Positions 48,663 through 57,709 of a stretch of DNA of 64,000 bases are shown piece after piece. The position numbers were made by a program, and so were the translations under genes. Under the pieces are notes generated by a model, which did not search any database, was not told the DNA's origin, and worked only from the letters and a program-made list of their open reading frames with translations. Origin of the DNA: Halichondria panicea (taxonomy: Eukaryota; Porifera; Demospongiae; Suberitida; Halichondriidae); the NCBI RefSeq assembly GCF_963675165.1, contig NC_087391.1, forward strand, positions 2,437,001-2,501,000. Direction: 5' to 3'. Every line of letters begins with the position of its first letter. Position 1 is the first letter of the stretch.

Positions 48663-50143
48663 GGTACTGTTCCTGGTGTATGGACCTATATTAAAAACTG
48701 TATAACCCTTGCTAGCTGAGGGCCCTCCCGCTCTTCTAGCTATCAGTGTCCTTCGCGCAAACAAGGTTATAAGAAACAGAGAGAACAGTAGTTGTACAGA
48801 TATACAAAATGCAAATATTTATGTACAGTAATTCGAATTTTGCGTTGAGTAGTTTTCTACTTAATCCAACAGGTGCCGTCAATGACTCTGTGTTAATACT
48901 GAAGATAAAGGGGACCTTGTTGTCTTGATGTTGCACGAAATGTTGTTGACGAGCTAATTCACTCCCTTGATCGAGCAGCCAGCTCGCCTGGCCTCTCCGG
49001 TGGCAGCAGTTCCACTTGGCCCTGAATTGGTTACTACAGTGTACGTGTAAAAGAACCAAGCAGAGAAGGTGCAATCGGGAGAACCTCCCGCGAAAATAAA
49101 AAAACTGTCCCTAAAAAGATCAACCACCTGAGGCGAGAAACAGCACGCATGTTGGTACAATACAAGGGACGCTGCTGATTAGATACAAAGTACAATTCAA
49201 ATAGCCTCAAACAATTGTTTACCGAAAAAAAGTCGGCATGAACCACGTGCCCATAAATGAAACAGTAAATAATTATTAAAACAACAAACAAACGTTCAGG
49301 GCCATACACTGCGTGTACAGATGCACACACAAAAATAAAAGTGGAGATAATTTAATTGCTTTCCGATTCCTAACCGCCAGTTTCCCACAAGCCACGCATG
49401 GCCTTGATAAACTGGCGCAGCGACCCTCGTTTTATGAGAGCCTTAAAATAGTTACCTCATCTCACGTACCAAATTATTGAAGCGTACCGTTCAAGGAAAC
49501 CAGAAAATCTTTTTGGGATAAGTGGGACAGCATTACGAGTATTTCATCTTTAAGTTTGTGCTTTGCCTTGACTCTCAATTGTTACCCTTATCTATGTAGT
49601 CAAGATGCACCACAAGATATAACTTTGTCCGATAATTTTCTGAGTTGGCATTTTCAATGCTCAGTCGTAGACTCGAGCTCTTTCAATGCACTTTTTGCTT
49701 CCTAAAAAAAAAAAAAAACACATTTGCAATATTGAAAAAGAAATTGCTGGGATTGGCCGGTAAGCACCAAAAAGCGCTGAAACAAGAATCATTAAAGCTT
49801 TTACCAAGGGCCCTTGCTAGTTCCGTGGTGACGGACGTACAATTCAGAGATTGTTTTGTACTGAAACACCACCATCTTTTTTAAGTATAAACCGAAACAT
49901 TGAAGCATACAGTAGCCCTCAAATACCGTTGCGTTTGCAATTACGTTAGCGTAAAAACGGAATGGAAACGCAAAGCAGCTCATTAATAAACGGTACCGAT
50001 GATATTCTCCAAAGCACTGTATCTGTCATGGCACTGAATTGATGTGACGCAATAATTGTTTCTTCTCATGATTTTTAATTAAGTGTAAACATTGACATGC
50101 AAAAAAATGCATTGTTAAAGCGAGTCTGTAGCTTATACATTCA
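48663..50143. other. non-coding interval before the PolB element, with a START-exon-like fragment and a poly-A tract
   Basis: 49630-49702 resembles the START-gene exon 1 region (28806-28885). A 15-base A run follows at 49704. Minus-strand open stretches at 48736-49330 resemble nothing I know. No gene is supported. Confidence 0.45.
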
Positions 50144-50977
50144 AACTAGAGCACTAAAGTGCAAACCCTCGGCTGGTGACATGATTATAAAGAAACCAGA
50201 AATATAATACAGTGCATTGCCATAATTATAGTGATGTCGTTATCATGACTTGCACAGCAACTCAGGAGCAATAAAACTAAACCAGACTGGAGGCATGCTG
50301 AAACATTTGAGAACAGGTAGTGGTACTATAGATATATGCACTGTGGATTAGGATCACAGCAAAGAAGCCTGGAGTCTCAGAGAAGTATGGCTCCAGGTCC
50401 TGCATATGCATGGAGTACGATCCCAGCCAGCTAAAGCAGTAGGAGCTATAATTCAAGCTTTCTACTTTAGTGACCCTGTTCCATTGTTCCTGGTATATAC
50501 AGCTTTCTACTTTGTTCCATTGTTCTTGGTACAGTCAGTTATAAGTAACGCATGTGCAAGTTCTGTTCAAGCTACATTTTGCTCGCTTTTATTAGACAAC
50601 GAAGCTTTTAAAGCTGCCACTATCAAAAGTACTAACTTGTTGTATGGAGGCTACCCATGCTTTAAACGCAGTGCTAGAACATCCAAGTAAGCAGACCCAG
50701 TCACAAAGCTTGTTCAAGCTTCTTAGCTTTTGCTCGACAAAGAAGCTTTAACATCAAAAGCTGCCACTATTTAAATCAAGATATTGTTGTGCTCCTGAAA
50801 TATTTGAAGTGGAAGAAGTGGAACAGTTGACTAGCAGCACAATAACTGATAAATATGACACAATTAGGGAGTCGATAATTAGAGCACTCCGAATGCAACA
50901 GTAATACTGATATTTGTTGTTTAATTAGGATTGCTGCATATAATATTGTATTTTCATATTATTGTCATTGCACTGAA

Positions 50978-53572
50978 ATGGATACATTAGATGAACTGCA
51001 GTTATATGTGCAGAGGAGCAAGGCTACAATTAACAGAGCATTAAACAGACTGAGAAGCGGTGGTCAGTTGCCACAAGTTTTCAGTGGCAGAGGAAGATCT
51101 AGCAGAGGGAGGGTGCCCAGTCCAGTATGTACAGTACCTGAAAAAATTACTGTTTTAAATGGACTAGACACCATCCTTTCAAACAGGAGGACAAGTCAAA
51201 AGACCAAGATCGACAGGTTGAGAGCATATGTAAGCAGAATCAGCCAAAGATCAACTGACATAGGTGTGCTTCAACTGGTTGCAAACATTAACGACAGAGT
51301 GGATGAAATTACAAGGCCCCCAGAGGACGAGGACGAGGACCAAGACAGAGGAGGTGGTGGTGGTGGGAACGACGGTGACGACGACCGTGGTGGAGGTGGT
51401 GGTGGTGGGAACGACGATGATGATGAAGACCAGACCAGAAGGCTGGACCAACCACTGTACTCTGCCCCAAGTCTATCTGATGCTGTTCCTGTGAGCTCCT
51501 ACCACCAACTGGACACTGTTGGCAAAGTTAGCCAAGTGTTGTTCAATGGGGGCATAGTGGCAGCAATTCAGTACAATCTTGATGATGTTTTGAATGTACT
51601 GGCTGCTGTCTACCCTGCCACATCGCCACTGGGCTCTGTTTTGTTCAGTGGATACATCACTGGCAATGGCAGGTTGTTTGGTTTTGGGAGGTACTATCCT
51701 CAGTCGCTGCAACAGTCGCTGCAACAGGTTCTGGACCAACTCGAAAAATATGACATTGGACCAGAGGAGGCCACTGTAACCAGAGGATACCTTCAAGACG
51801 GTGGAGGGTTTATACAGCAGCACCCTCAGGGTCCATTCATGCCCATACACCAACTGCGCCTCGATGACACTGGAGGTATTGGTGGCAGTGCACACTTAAT
51901 GACTTCTGAAATCGACACACCATACACCTACAACCTCTCCTTTGGCGACTGCTTCAGAAAATGTTTGAGATATGCTGGATTCGACTGCAAGGTGCTGAAC
52001 CATCCCTCTGTGAAATCTACCAGGAAGGAAAACCAGTTTCTGTGCACACAGTTTAGGCTGACAGTCATAGTTGTTTCAATAGAAGGCGTCGATGTGATCC
52101 AATCCAAGGGTTTGACCGAAAGGATACTTTACATGCTTGCTCACAAGGTTAGAAACGGTGGCAACACTCACCATGTTTGTTTGTTGAAGTCTTTGGACTA
52201 CCTGGAGTTCAGTTTGGTTCCATTCATTGACAGTGTCGAGGACGTGACTGGTGTTTTGTACAGGAGTCCTGACCTGTTGAAGAGGTTCGACTTCAGTGAG
52301 TGCGAGGCTGACTGCTCCACTGGATCTAGAGACATAATGTCTAATATTTTCAGGTGCAAAAAATTCTACTTGGAGGACAAGGATGCTGACATGATGATCA
52401 ATGTGTATGTGTTTGACAAGGACGGTTTCAGGCAGTGCGACAGACTGGAGAGTGAGGACCTGCTGTGCAGAATGCCCTTCTCAGAACCAGACACTGTCCA
52501 CTATTTTCAAACTTCAGAAGAGTTGACAATGTACATGAATTCTGTTCCCAGAGAGTCGGTGTATGGATGTAATTTCAAGCCTGGGGTGAAGTCTGACTGC
52601 CTGACTGGTGTGATGCTAAAAAACCCCTACAACAGTGCCTGGTTGCTGGACACAGATGTTGACACTTCGAATGTTAGAGAACTGAACTATGTGCTCCACA
52701 CAAAATACTGTGATGTGTTGCAAACACCCCTCTGCATACTTCCAGCAGAATTGAAACCATCGCATGCGTTCAAATGCCCAGACATGTTCACTGCAAACAG
52801 AATGCTCACCCTGGTGAGGAGTGCATCTCAGGGGGGACTCAACTACTGCAAGTACGCTTCCAAAAAACAAATGTACAAAAGCACACCAGAGGGTGTACTC
52901 CACCTGGACATTAACAATATGTACCCATCTGTCATGGGTCGGTCAACCATTTCGCTCGATTACAAAAGTGTGGTTATATTCAATTCTACCACAACATTCG
53001 GCCACACCAATTACTATAAACTGTATTTAGTTACAAAAGCTACCAGTGTGTGCTACACATATCAAACTCCAACCATGATGTCTGAGAACCACATCAAGGC
53101 CCTGCAGCAAGTTGGATTTGAACTTTGTGTTTCCAACTGTGGACTGGCAATATCCTACACTATGCACATACCGTACAGGTGGATAGCAGTGTCCGACTAC
53201 TGCTCTGCAGCAAAAGGACTCTGTGGAAGGACTCTCCTCAAGCAAACAATAAACAAACAAATTGGAAGGTTTGCAAAATTAAAGCAAGTTTCTATAGCAA
53301 ACCCTGGTCCATTGTTGACCATGTTCGATGAGAACCCCACTGCAAGTGTCCAGTACACCGACATAACTGGTGCAACATTTTTACCACAGTTTTGCTATGT
53401 CATGCAAGAAAGCAAAACAATGTTTTGGAACTTAATATCAGAGAACAGAATTGAACTAAATGACATTTTAGCAATTACGACTGACAGTGTTCACCTAAAA
53501 CAATCACAATATTATAGATCATACATTAAGTCATCTAGAGTTTGTGCAATGTTTAAGATTGTTGTTGACTAG
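50978..53572 (+). CDS. family-B DNA polymerase of a mobile element, divergent, no visible exonuclease domain
   Basis: 864 aa from ATG at 50978. Residues about 112-150 are an Asp/Glu/Gly low-complexity linker. HHVCLLKSLDYLEF (about 407-420) resembles the segment before the zinc knuckle of Polinton-type polymerases. SQGGLNYCKYA precedes the palm like the YxGG region of protein-primed enzymes. Polymerase motif A is LDINNMYPSVM with the catalytic Asp at 644. Motif B is KQTINKQIGRF with Lys at 755. Motif C is ITTDS with Asp at 836, so the usual first Asp of DTDS is Thr. The A-B-C spacing (111 and 81 residues) fits family B. No DxE exonuclease motif was recognised upstream. Only 28 residues follow motif C, so the thumb is short or truncated. 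A 13-bp duplication at the stop (GTTGTTGACTAGC twice) suggests recent damage there. The likely role is replication of the element's own DNA. Confidence 0.75.
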   Translation: MDTLDELQLYVQRSKATINRALNRLRSGGQLPQVFSGRGRSSRGRVPSPVCTVPEKITVLNGLDTILSNRRTSQKTKIDRLRAYVSRISQRSTDIGVLQLVANINDRVDEITRPPEDEDEDQDRGGGGGGNDGDDDRGGGGGGGNDDDDEDQTRRLDQPLYSAPSLSDAVPVSSYHQLDTVGKVSQVLFNGGIVAAIQYNLDDVLNVLAAVYPATSPLGSVLFSGYITGNGRLFGFGRYYPQSLQQSLQQVLDQLEKYDIGPEEATVTRGYLQDGGGFIQQHPQGPFMPIHQLRLDDTGGIGGSAHLMTSEIDTPYTYNLSFGDCFRKCLRYAGFDCKVLNHPSVKSTRKENQFLCTQFRLTVIVVSIEGVDVIQSKGLTERILYMLAHKVRNGGNTHHVCLLKSLDYLEFSLVPFIDSVEDVTGVLYRSPDLLKRFDFSECEADCSTGSRDIMSNIFRCKKFYLEDKDADMMINVYVFDKDGFRQCDRLESEDLLCRMPFSEPDTVHYFQTSEELTMYMNSVPRESVYGCNFKPGVKSDCLTGVMLKNPYNSAWLLDTDVDTSNVRELNYVLHTKYCDVLQTPLCILPAELKPSHAFKCPDMFTANRMLTLVRSASQGGLNYCKYASKKQMYKSTPEGVLHLDINNMYPSVMGRSTISLDYKSVVIFNSTTTFGHTNYYKLYLVTKATSVCYTYQTPTMMSENHIKALQQVGFELCVSNCGLAISYTMHIPYRWIAVSDYCSAAKGLCGRTLLKQTINKQIGRFAKLKQVSIANPGPLLTMFDENPTASVQYTDITGATFLPQFCYVMQESKTMFWNLISENRIELNDILAITTDSVHLKQSQYYRSYIKSSRVCAMFKIVVD

Positions 53573-54800
53573 CCTGTTGTTGACTAGCTAACAGTTTCAC
53601 ACTGTTTGACTTGTTTCTGTAGCCATAGTTGAGTGCTCTGATAAACTCTGCACTTGGGCCAATCATTGCCAGGTATTTAGAGTAATCCACATTTTTTTCA
53701 GCAAGTACTTGCAGGGTACTCTTGCCACTGCTGTTTGCTGATGCACCTCCTTTAGACCCACCTCCACCACCAGATCTGCTTCCACCTCCTCCATAGCCGC
53801 CATAACCACCGCCACTGTAACCTCTCCTTCCTCTGCCATAGCCATATCTGCCATATCCTCTGAGGGGACCACTTCCCTGCCCCACAGGTGCACCACCACC
53901 TCCACCACCACCCCTGGTGCCCTGTTGCATCATTGTCATCATGAGTAGCATGCCCATGTCACCATTTGAACCACCACCAGTCAGTACAGACCCGTTAGCC
54001 CCTGTGTTGAGTGTATTGTTTGTCCTGTTTCCAACTCCAGATACATTTGGTTGTAGGTTAGCTGTTCCATCTATGGCTGATACATTTGGTGTCAATGGGT
54101 TGGGACCGGCTGGTCTGGGTGTTCTGTTTCTACTGGAATTGGGAGTAGAAGCAAGCCTTCTCTGGGCTATTCTTCTGGCTCTGGCACTGGCTGGTTGAAA
54201 CGGCCTGGAGAGTATAAATGGATTTGATGGCCTGCCGACTCTCCTCTTGAAAGGTGGTGCACCATCTCCACCAGGCAAGCCTCCAGCATCTCTGGGTCTT
54301 TTTCTGCTGCGAGCGTTGAGTGCACTTGGAGGCAAAGCGTTCGGTTGAAAAGCAGGACTTTTGGGAGTTGCAGTAGTCATTCTCTGGGGCCTTCCTCCGT
54401 TTCCAGCTAACCTGTTTGGAGGAAGCAGTGCTCCACTCCTGGCATCGTTCCTCCTCAAAAATTTGTGAGCTCTAGAGTTGTTAACTAGACTACTGTCAGC
54501 CACTGGAACATCACCAAAATTAAAATTTGCATTTGACAAATCAGACTGCATTGCATAGGAGTCTCTGGGGCTAAATGTAACTCTTTTCCTTTTGCGCCCA
54601 AGATGACCTATATAAGAGTTTGGTGTGTTTGGTGAACCATACCCAGGTGTACCGTGTATGGTGGCATCCACCCTGGGTTCAATTGGACTGATTTCAATGG
54701 GTCCATCCGATGTTCCATATCTGGCTGCACCCTGTCCCCTAGATATGGTGAGTGGTTGCCTGGGTGCAATTTCCTCTTCGCAATAGGTCAGTTGTCGCGA
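53553..54800 (-). CDS. Gly/Arg-rich basic protein with nuclear localisation signal, convergent with PolB
   Basis: An open minus-strand frame runs from about 54800 to the stop at 53553. There is no ATG near the N-terminus; the first candidate start codon is GTG at 54671, and a splice or upstream start may be missing. Features in order are a GRKRKRVTFSPRD basic motif, a Pro/Arg/Asn-rich linker with KRPRDAGG and FKRRVGRPSNPF, a MLLMMTMMQQ patch, and a GYGRYGYGRGRRGYSGGGYG-type tract. The folded-looking C-terminus contains STLQVLAEKNVDYSKYLAMI and FIRALNYGYRN. The composition suggests nucleic-acid condensation or a core-type role. The stop overlaps the PolB 3' end by about 20 bp. No family is recognised. 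Confidence 0.5.
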   Translation of the reverse strand, partial: SRQLTYCEEEIAPRQPLTISRGQGAARYGTSDGPIEISPIEPRVDATIHGTPGYGSPNTPNSYIGHLGRKRKRVTFSPRDSYAMQSDLSNANFNFGDVPVADSSLVNNSRAHKFLRRNDARSGALLPPNRLAGNGGRPQRMTTATPKSPAFQPNALPPSALNARSRKRPRDAGGLPGGDGAPPFKRRVGRPSNPFILSRPFQPASARARRIAQRRLASTPNSSRNRTPRPAGPNPLTPNVSAIDGTANLQPNVSGVGNRTNNTLNTGANGSVLTGGGSNGDMGMLLMMTMMQQGTRGGGGGGGAPVGQGSGPLRGYGRYGYGRGRRGYSGGGYGGYGGGGSRSGGGGGSKGGASANSSGKSTLQVLAEKNVDYSKYLAMIGPSAEFIRALNYGYRNKSNSVKLLASQQQASQQQS

Positions 54801-54922
54801 AGTTCAGCCTGTACTTCTATCCTAGTTGCTCTGGGTGCATCAACAGATGGTGGAGTTTCGTCCAGACTGTCGCCAACTGGTGGAGCTGTTACAACTGTGC
54901 AACTGTTACAACAAAGTTGACC

Positions 54923-55183
54923 ATGGATTCCGAACAACTGGCTGTCTACGATTATGTCAAAAAACACCTGGAAGACAAGAAAATTTTCAACATTGTAGTG
55001 GTGGGTCCTGTCGGAACTGGAAAAAGTTTTCTACTGAACGAGATCACCAAGCTGCTCGAAACAAAAAACCACTCTTACCAGAAATGTGCTCCAACCGGGG
55101 TGGCTGCTCAGCTGATTGCAACCGAGGAGGGCTACTGCCTCCAAAAGGATGCAGAGGATAGTTCAGATGGGAGGTGCTGGTAA
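54923..55183 (+). pseudogene. Pif1-type helicase N-terminus, truncated
   Basis: ATG at 54923 opens MDSEQLAVYDYVKKHLEDKK, then VVVGPVGTGKSFLLNEI, the Walker A (P-loop) motif, then KCAPTGVAAQLI, helicase motif Ia. This pairing at the N-terminus is diagnostic of Pif1-family SF1 helicases. The frame ends after 86 codons, before motifs II-VI, and the following ORF in another frame is unrelated, so most of the gene has been deleted. In an intact element it would unwind DNA for the co-encoded polymerase. Confidence 0.75.
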
Positions 55184-55694
55184 CACTACCAGTGGAGCAA
55201 AACACACCGAGATGAGCGAGAAGGAGTTGATTGATCACATAGACAAGCTCACCCAACAGAGGCAATCGGGCAGAAGGGTTCCCATCAGCTTCAACAACAA
55301 AACCAGACCCAAGTGGGAACCCTTCCACTCCACAGAGACCAGATATCACAGGAGAAAGTTCGAGTCTCACAACCACAGGAGGCCCATGACTAGCAAGGGT
55401 GTTGGTGCACACAAGCCACCTGTGGCCAACAAACTCTATGTTGTGAACAAGGCCCACCCTGCCCTCAGGAATCTAGGACCCAGTAACGATTTTCTGACTA
55501 GAACCACAGCATCCAGGAGAGTGTTGTCTCTCATGAATGGACAAGAGGTGGCAGGAGGCATAACCATGACCTCTCACAACACACTGCAAGTCAACCCAAC
55601 ACCAGCGGAGGACAGGAAGAGGTACAAAATTGCAAGTATAGCATTTGATGCTGACGGTCCTGTAAACGCAGCGCTGTGGTACCTAGGTGAGTAG
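55149..55694 (+). CDS. unknown basic protein, C-terminus encoded in the R-repeat end
   Basis: ATG at 55149 (or 55167) starts a 181- or 175-aa frame: MGGAGNTTSGAKHTEMSEKE, a helical segment, RRVPISFNNKTRPKWEPF, and Arg/His-rich stretches. The last residues VNAALWYLGE lie in the terminal R sequence, which starts about 55659. It overlaps the end of the helicase fragment in another frame. No family is recognised. It may be the remaining 3' part of a larger ORF joined to the helicase fragment by deletion. Confidence 0.4.
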   Translation: MQRIVQMGGAGNTTSGAKHTEMSEKELIDHIDKLTQQRQSGRRVPISFNNKTRPKWEPFHSTETRYHRRKFESHNHRRPMTSKGVGAHKPPVANKLYVVNKAHPALRNLGPSNDFLTRTTASRRVLSLMNGQEVAGGITMTSHNTLQVNPTPAEDRKRYKIASIAFDADGPVNAALWYLGE

Positions 55695-55856
55695 ATATAC
55701 CCGTGACAAACAGACAAACCAACAGACTACTATACCCGTGGCCGCCCACGCGCGCCTCGGGTAATAATTAAGACATTCTATCCTGTACCAGGTTGTGACA
55801 TAATTATCTGTAGGCGTACACAAGTCTCTCTGTGGCGAGATGCCGTTAATATTGAT

Positions 55857-56262
55857 AACTAGAGCACAAAGTGCTAACCCACTCGGCTGTAGACAGGATC
55901 TACAGGTGTGTGTGTATGCAACCAAAAGAGTGTTTATAATAAATGCTGGCTAAGCAGCAAGTAACAGCTAGAGGGTTGTTGAAACTTTTGAGAATGGGGT
56001 TTTGGTTACGATCATAATTCTAGCTTTCTGAGCGCCTTTTCCGTAGTTTCTGGTAAGGGATCACTTCAGCTGTAAATACGCAGTTTACCTCAAATAAAGG
56101 CCGCGTGTAGTCTAGTTAGCTAACGTGCAAGTTCAAGCTTTGCTCGTTTTTATACGACCACGAAGCTTTAACACTATTAAAACTAATAACTTGTGTATAT
56201 CCATGCTGTAAACGCAGTGCTATGGCAGCCAGGTGAGCAGGCTCAGCTGTCACAAACAAACA
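55857..56262 (+). mobile_element. R repeat copy (R3), diverged
   Basis: Starts AACTAGAGCACAAAGTGCTA and contains GTAAATACGCAG...AAAGGCCGCGTGTA and AAACGCAGTGCTATGGCAGC. It stops inside the GTCACAAACAAACAAAC tract, where the next AACTAGAGCAC begins. It is shorter than R1 and diverged. Confidence 0.65.
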
Positions 56263-57170
56263 AACTAGAGCACTAAAGCAGTGGTTTATAATAACAGTCA
56301 GTCACCGGACAATTTCCGGTCTAATCATCGACAATAATCAGTTTGTATGGACAAAATGTCAGATCAATAGTAGTTTTGTTACAGTATGGTATTAAAGCAA
56401 GAGACCAAGGCCTTCAGACTAGCTAGTCATCCAAGAAAGAAGCACTTGGTAACAAAAGAATGGATTGCTGAAAATGACAAAATATTCAATACAATTTCTT
56501 GGCTGAAAATTTGAAGTTGTCTCTTCCCTTAAGTGTTCCAAGTGTGTTCAGTTCTTAGTAACAAAATAATGGATTGCTGAAAATGACAAAATATTGAATA
56601 AAATTTCTTGGCTGACTGACTGTTGTGTCTTCCCTGAAGTGTTCCAAGTGTATTCAGTTCTCAAGTCACCTTGAAGGTGTAAAAAACTTCAACAGAGCAG
56701 CTCTAGCTAGCTCTATAAACCTTCTACGTTCATCTGCTTTCAAAGACCACATCCACATGCAGTGACTAAATATTGTTACAAAAATTATATTGATTTTCCA
56801 TGTCTGGTCAGGATATGTCAACTCATTCTCCAATAATTATGAAAGACATTAATTTTGTCTGTACGTAATCTACATAATCACTTATATGTGTATAGCTATC
56901 AGTTATACAACAGTAGCTACAATTCTAGCTTTCTATTTTAGTGACCCTGTTCCATTGTTTCTGGTACAGGATCACTTCAGCTGTAAATACGTAGATACCT
57001 CGAATAAAGGCCGCGTGTACATCTAAACAACGAAACTTAAACATCAAAATCTGCCACAATAAAACTAATAAATAACTTGTTGTGTGAAGGCTATGGAATC
57101 CAGGTTGAGTAGACTCATGTGTCACAAACAAACAAACAAACTAACGGACTATACCCCGCGCCTCGGGTAA
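56263..57170 (+). mobile_element. R repeat fragments (R4) with hAT-like remnant inside
   Basis: AACTAGAGCACTAAAGCAG begins at 56263. R-type sequence resumes at about 56925 (GTGACCCTGTTCCATTGTTT) and ends GCGCCTCGGGTAA at 57170. Between them lies sequence related to the hAT-like remnant at 45 kb, with a duplicated segment. Confidence 0.55.
56300..56680 (+). pseudogene. second N-terminal fragment of the hAT-like zinc-finger family, with 109-bp tandem duplication
   Basis: After TCACCGGACAATTTCCGGTC (56303), which is also found upstream of the 45-kb copy, the sequence reads KKHLVTKEWIAENDKIFNTI then SWLK. This is the TVxKWIxExDKxLNTxxWL signature. The block of about 109 bp containing it is duplicated in tandem (56449-56557 and 56558-56666). 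The reading frame ends shortly after. Confidence 0.5.
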
Positions 57171-57172
57171 CA

Positions 57173-57212
57173 AACTAGAGCACTAAAGTGCTAACCCTCG
57201 GCTGTTTACTTG
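57173..57212 (+). repeat. R repeat 5' end fragment (R5)
   Basis: AACTAGAGCACTAAAGTGCT plus AACCCTCGGCTG follows directly after the end of R4 and is then cut off by transposase-like sequence. Confidence 0.6.
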
Positions 57213-57249
57213 CATGTATGTATACACGGGGAGCACCTTGAGATGCCAT

Positions 57250-57650
57250 GAGCCTAATGCCAACCCTATTTGCAAAGATAAATTTATTGACATAATGTCT
57301 TGTATGCTTTTCCATCGGGGAATTCGAAGAAGTGTTACTAGAGGATGGTGGCATACATTTATGTGTCGCCACAAAAAGCTACGTTTGAGAACTTTTGCAA
57401 CTTGCCAGGAAAGGATTTTCTTCTCGAGAGTGTATTAACAGTTATTTCGATATCATCCTCGAACAAACTCAAAGAAAGTAGCCTCTATGATTATCCTTTT
57501 AACATGGACGAAAGTGGCTTTCCACTAGACCCAAAACCTCTGAAGACTGTGCATCACTCTGGAGATAAAATTCTTGTGTCTATATTCGGGATTCTACAGA
57601 ACGCCCTTTGGGCTTCTAAATCACGTGGAAACTTCCTAAACAGTGTCTAA
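57250..57650 (+). pseudogene. pogo/Tigger-type (DDE_1) transposase fragment
   Basis: One frame gives FHRGIRRSVTRGWWHTFMCR then HKKLRLRTFA, matching the GxPSRGWWxGFxxRHPxLSLR segment of the CENP-B-type DNA-binding domain. Another frame (57345-57650) gives YDYPFNMDESGFPLDPKPLK then TVHHSGDK, which contains the first catalytic Asp region (NMDESG). A frameshift separates them and the remaining catalytic residues are missing. Confidence 0.65.
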
Positions 57651-57709
57651 GCATTTTAGATCATAGCAACAACGCTCATACACCTGACAACAATGGTTTG
57701 AACGCACAA

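Larger units (their letters stand above)
50144..55764 (+). mobile_element. candidate autonomous element carrying PolB, basic protein and Pif1-helicase fragment, bounded by the two halves of an R repeat
   Basis: The first about 645 bp (50144-50788) match the first part of R1, and the last about 105 bp (55659-55764) match its last part. The 4,870 bp between are absent from R1. The element therefore shares both ends with the short R copies. It contains the PolB ORF (+), a convergent basic protein (-), a helicase start (+) and another basic ORF (+). Near the left end is the hairpin GCACTAAAGTGC, and at the right end nested stems lie in TACCCGTGG...CCACG...CGGGTA. No transposase, integrase or capsid gene was found in it. 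Confidence 0.6.

Noticed and set aside
51251-51451. Thr/Val-rich minus-strand ORF
   Set aside because: Antisense of the Asp/Gly repeat in the PolB ORF.
38896-55764. A 16.9-kb Polinton with terminal inverted repeats at 38896 and 55764
   Set aside because: The ends do match in inverted orientation, but the match continues into R1 and into 50144-50788, so it is better explained as two R copies in opposite orientation. No integrase, capsid, protease or packaging ATPase genes were found between them.
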